From Saccharicrinis sp963677245 (GTDB taxonomy: Bacteria > Bacteroidota > Bacteroidia > Bacteroidales > Marinilabiliaceae), in contig OY781921.1 of the NCBI GenBank assembly GCA_963677245.1, forward strand, positions 1,178,001 to 1,242,000: a stretch of DNA of 64,000 bases, given 5' to 3'. Position numbers and translations under genes: made by a program. Positions 61,316 to 64,000 of this stretch are shown here, one piece after another; positions within the stretch are counted from its first letter, which is position 1, and every line of letters starts with the position of its first letter. The notes below the pieces were generated by a model. It did no database searches, was not told the DNA's origin, and saw only the letters and a list, made by a program, of their open reading frames with translations.

Positions 61316-62536
61316 CTATTCTAATTTTGAATCCTCTGTTTTATTTGTTTTAAAATATAAAACAGGCATTAAGGTTAAAGTCATAAAAAACACTTTAACA
61401 AAATATATTTGCGAAAAACCGATAAGCCATATTGTAATTAAGGCAATCATAGCCATTCGCTTATCAACCTGATGAGATTCACACAATCTGTAAAAAGTGA
61501 GGTACATCAAATAGAAATATATAATAAATGCAATACCTCCATACATCACCAAATGATTTGTAACTCCATTATTCCTGTGGATAGCTCTGGCACTTTGTTC
61601 TCCTTTAAAACGAGTTCCCTCAGACCTTCCTAAACCCAAAAACGGATGGCGTAAAAAATCCTCAAAATCTATTTGAGCACTTTTAAAGCGAGTATTATAA
61701 GATTTGTCGGTATACTGCATTTTACTGATCACCTTTGCGCCTAAAAAATCGAAACTAAAAAACGCAACAATGGCACCGACAAGCAAAAGAGGAACCCATA
61801 TAAATCTTTTGATAACATCACGCGTAATGGTCATATATCCTAATATAACAAAGGCCACTACCATGACGCCAGAGGTAGAAAATGTGGAGATTATTCCTGC
61901 TATCAGAATTTTATTTTTTCTATTATTTAGCCTCCCTGTCTGAATAATATTGAATAACAGAGCCACTATTAAAAAACCAGAAAAAGCTCCTGGCTCCCAA
62001 AAAGGCCCTGAATTTCTTTTTAGCCATAAAATCCCTTCACCTCTCGGATTTATCGTATATAAAATAACACTTGGCCAAACCCTGTAATTACTCTTTTTAA
62101 TCAGCGGATTTTCAAGTAATGGCGCCAGGCTATTTTTAAGGAAATTTTCAAAGCCATTAGAATAAGAAGGAATATAAAAAATCAAACTACTAAAAACCGA
62201 AAACACTAAAATATCCACATAATAATTTACTGTCTTCTTACCAACTGCTTTAATGGTCAAATATCCAAAAATAAGGCGAATATGAAGCCCTACATAGGTT
62301 TGCAAGGGCAATTCATATAACTTTAGCATCTGTCCGAACTGAACAACAAGAGCTCCTAAAATATAATACACAAAAAAACGATCCAGTTTTCTTTGGCGAT
62401 AATAAAAAACACCTGCCGGAAAGGCCAAAAACGCAATCATCATTGCAATTTGGGCTCTATAGAAAAATGGCACTCCTGAAAATGCGATAAGCAAATACAC
62501 CAGGAGATAATCCGTTATTTTTGAAACGTTTAACAT
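61316..62536 (-). CDS. O-antigen ligase/polymerase-like membrane protein
   Basis: A 406-aa protein with about ten TM segments and a large loop carrying the Wzy_C-type region (HPFLGLGRSEGTRF; HRNNGVTNHLVMYGG). Such proteins polymerise or ligate polysaccharide repeat units at the outer face of the inner membrane. It sits between glycosyltransferase genes. Polymerase and ligase cannot be told apart from the sequence. Confidence 0.85.
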   Translation of the reverse strand: MLNVSKITDYLLVYLLIAFSGVPFFYRAQIAMMIAFLAFPAGVFYYRQRKLDRFFVYYILGALVVQFGQMLKLYELPLQTYVGLHIRLIFGYLTIKAVGKKTVNYYVDILVFSVFSSLIFYIPSYSNGFENFLKNSLAPLLENPLIKKSNYRVWPSVILYTINPRGEGILWLKRNSGPFWEPGAFSGFLIVALLFNIIQTGRLNNRKNKILIAGIISTFSTSGVMVVAFVILGYMTITRDVIKRFIWVPLLLVGAIVAFFSFDFLGAKVISKMQYTDKSYNTRFKSAQIDFEDFLRHPFLGLGRSEGTRFKGEQSARAIHRNNGVTNHLVMYGGIAFIIYFYLMYLTFYRLCESHQVDKRMAMIALITIWLIGFSQIYFVKVFFMTLTLMPVLYFKTNKTEDSKLE

Positions 62537-62542
62537 ACTTCT

Positions 62543-63772
62543 TTAACTCCTGGCAATATTTTCGTATTCTTCTTTATACTGTAAGGCAACTTTTCTGATA
62601 TCAAATTTATTCAATACTCGTTCCCTTGCTTTTGCCGATAAATCCTCATTCCTGCTTTCATCGCAACAATAAACCAGTCCATCCGCTAAATCTTTTGTAT
62701 CTCTTAATTGAGCCAGATAACCATTTTGTTGATGAACAATCATATCTCCATTTCCTCCCACGTTAAAAGCGACAACCGGTGTTCCACAGGATAAGCTTTC
62801 TAAAATCATATTAGATAAGTTTTCCTGTAGCGAAGGAACAACAGCAACATCAGCTGCCGACATATAATCCACCATAAGTTGATCATCCTTAATCTCTCCA
62901 GGAAAATAAGCTTTTAATCCACTCACCTCTTTGGCTGAACTCTTTTCTCCAATAACAATAACTTCGTACTGATCATTTAATGAACTTAAAGCTTTACTGA
63001 TATATTGATAGCCTTTTCTACTTTCAGATAAAGCATCAACAGCTGCAAACATAATCAGCTTTTTATCTTTGGGTAAACCTAGCTTTTCACGACTTTTAAA
63101 CTTATCCTGAGGCGCAAAATTATCTACATTTAATCCATTCGGAAGATTTATCACTCGTTGATCACTTCCAATTAAACTGCATTGAGCACTTTCTTTCATC
63201 CAATTGCTTAAACCAACCAAAGTAAGTTTATCTACACTTTTCAGTACTTCTCTTTTAAAAGCCAAATGCCTAAAACTTAGACCAATTTCGCCATCCCGAA
63301 CCAGAACCGGACAATTTCCGCATGCTCTTGTATATAAGCTACATTCTTCATCATAATGACAACCTCCCGTAAACCACCACATATCATGTAAAGAAATAAC
63401 AACCGGAATATTTAGGTTTTTCAAATCCTTCAATTGCATAAATCCTCTATTGATCCAATGCAAATGAATGATATCCGGTTTTTCTTTTTTGATTAAACTT
63501 CGAACAGAATGTGCTGGTTTGCCTAACGAAAACATCTCTTTAGTACCTTTGGCTTTCAGCTTTATAATTACCTTTTCCAGATTCAAATAAACCTTTGTCA
63601 GTTTTTTATTCCACTTTCCAGCCTGAATGTCCACAACCGTATCATCATCTGTTCTTTTAGCTCCCACCCACATTTTACTATCCACGCCGGCTTCGAGCAA
63701 ACCTTTATGCAAACGATAAGCTGCACGCCCTGCCCCCCAAAAGTCTTTTCCGCATAAATGAAGTACTTTCAT
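62543..63772 (-). CDS. Glycosyltransferase family 4 (GT-B)
   Basis: A 409-aa GT-B enzyme. N-terminal part: MKVLHLCGKDFWGAGRAAYR and PDIIHLHWINRGFMQL with SLHDMWWFTGGCHY. C-terminal part: KLIMFAAVDALSESRKGYQY and VVPSLQENLSNMILESLSCG with the E-x7-E motif and TPVVAFNVGG. The HDMWWFTGGCHY block with nearby Cys is typical of Bacteroidota colanic-acid/exopolysaccharide transferases. It is seven bases upstream of the polymerase gene. Confidence 0.92.
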   Translation of the reverse strand: MKVLHLCGKDFWGAGRAAYRLHKGLLEAGVDSKMWVGAKRTDDDTVVDIQAGKWNKKLTKVYLNLEKVIIKLKAKGTKEMFSLGKPAHSVRSLIKKEKPDIIHLHWINRGFMQLKDLKNLNIPVVISLHDMWWFTGGCHYDEECSLYTRACGNCPVLVRDGEIGLSFRHLAFKREVLKSVDKLTLVGLSNWMKESAQCSLIGSDQRVINLPNGLNVDNFAPQDKFKSREKLGLPKDKKLIMFAAVDALSESRKGYQYISKALSSLNDQYEVIVIGEKSSAKEVSGLKAYFPGEIKDDQLMVDYMSAADVAVVPSLQENLSNMILESLSCGTPVVAFNVGGNGDMIVHQQNGYLAQLRDTKDLADGLVYCCDESRNEDLSAKARERVLNKFDIRKVALQYKEEYENIARS

Positions 63773-63869
63773 CTGTTTAAATTTTGTTTTTTTATTAGCC
63801 AGATAGAACTCGCCATTTTAGTCATCCTAATGTGAAAAATAAAATTTCCTCATGGCTCGTTTTCTATAA

Positions 63870-64000
63870 CTATGATTTAGCAGATATAAACGATATCAAT
63901 TGTTCAACATTCGTATTCAAATCAAATTGTTTTTTAAAATAATCTGATCCGCAACTTATATATTCAGACACATCTATGCCTTCAATTATTTCTTTCAATT
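63870..64000 (-). CDS. C-terminal end of a further gene (partial at right edge), probably a glycosyltransferase
   Basis: A frame open to the right edge ends at 63870 with residues such as EGIDVSEYISCGSDYFKKQF and SFISAKS. This length and style fit the tail of a GT-B glycosyltransferase, in line with the cluster, but about 43 residues are too few for an identification. Confidence 0.5.
   Translation of the reverse strand, partial: LKEIIEGIDVSEYISCGSDYFKKQFDLNTNVEQLISFISAKS

Noticed and set aside
1..64000. tRNA, rRNA genes or a replication origin
   Set aside because: No cloverleaf with a GGTTCGA-type T arm, no rRNA-like stretch and no DnaA-box cluster was noticed by eye in the intergenic regions.

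Overview
The window comes from a low-GC member of the Bacteroidota. Type IX secretion (T9SS) sorting tails, lipoproteins with short acidic stretches after the lipobox, SusC-like carboxypeptidase-regulatory plus TonB-receptor architecture, promoter boxes of the TAnnTTTG type and weak Shine-Dalgarno signals all point there. A marine or polysaccharide-degrading Bacteroidales/Marinilabiliales-type organism is my inference. No rRNA or tRNA gene was recognised.

Layout. 1-7.3 kb: the end of an MFS transporter, a stand-alone PycTM/DUF5706-type membrane protein, a YccS-like FUSC protein, a PAS histidine kinase and three small conserved or hypothetical proteins. 7.5-10.1 kb: a MerR regulator with a B12-binding domain of CarH type and a triple-fasciclin lipoprotein. 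10.3-13.3 kb: yicC-gmk-nadD and an atypical SDR. 13.3-14.7 kb: an apparently intact IS3-family element with a -1 frameshift site. 14.7-17 kb: a SulP transporter and a YrdB-like membrane protein. 17.1-21.2 kb: two secreted carbohydrate-active proteins, a GH16 lipoprotein and a large T9SS multidomain glycosidase-like protein.

21.6-42.2 kb is dominated by cobalamin metabolism. A cobalamin riboswitch heads a run of same-strand, tightly packed genes: a cobaltochelatase of CbiK type with a lipobox, a TonB receptor, a BtuF-BtuC-BtuD importer, a nitrilase-superfamily protein, then cbiA, cbiL, cbiH-cbiC, cbiE-cbiT, cbiG-cbiF and cbiJ-cbiD. Together they cover every step from sirohydrochlorin/precorrin-2 to cobyrinate a,c-diamide by the early-cobalt (anaerobic) route, with four fused genes. 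A LytTR two-component pair, flanked by imperfect direct repeats, separates this block from cobD and cbiB. Next to it lies an unusual array of about twelve GTTAC/GTAAC motifs at 21-bp spacing, palindromic around a 24-bp perfect inverted repeat. cbiP, cobU, cobS, cobT and btuR are not in the window.

42.3-59.4 kb is mostly housekeeping: a histidine kinase, thiol peroxidase, dicarboxylate symporter, chorismate synthase, a SlyD-type isomerase with a Cys-rich tail, an M49 peptidase, threonine dehydrogenase, polyphosphate kinase, a ferredoxin reductase-like gene paired with a MiaB-type methylthiotransferase, an alpha/beta-hydrolase-like protein and a small T9SS cargo protein. From 59.4 kb to the right edge a minus-strand cluster of glycosyltransferases and an O-antigen ligase-type polymerase indicates exopolysaccharide or O-antigen synthesis and runs out of the window.
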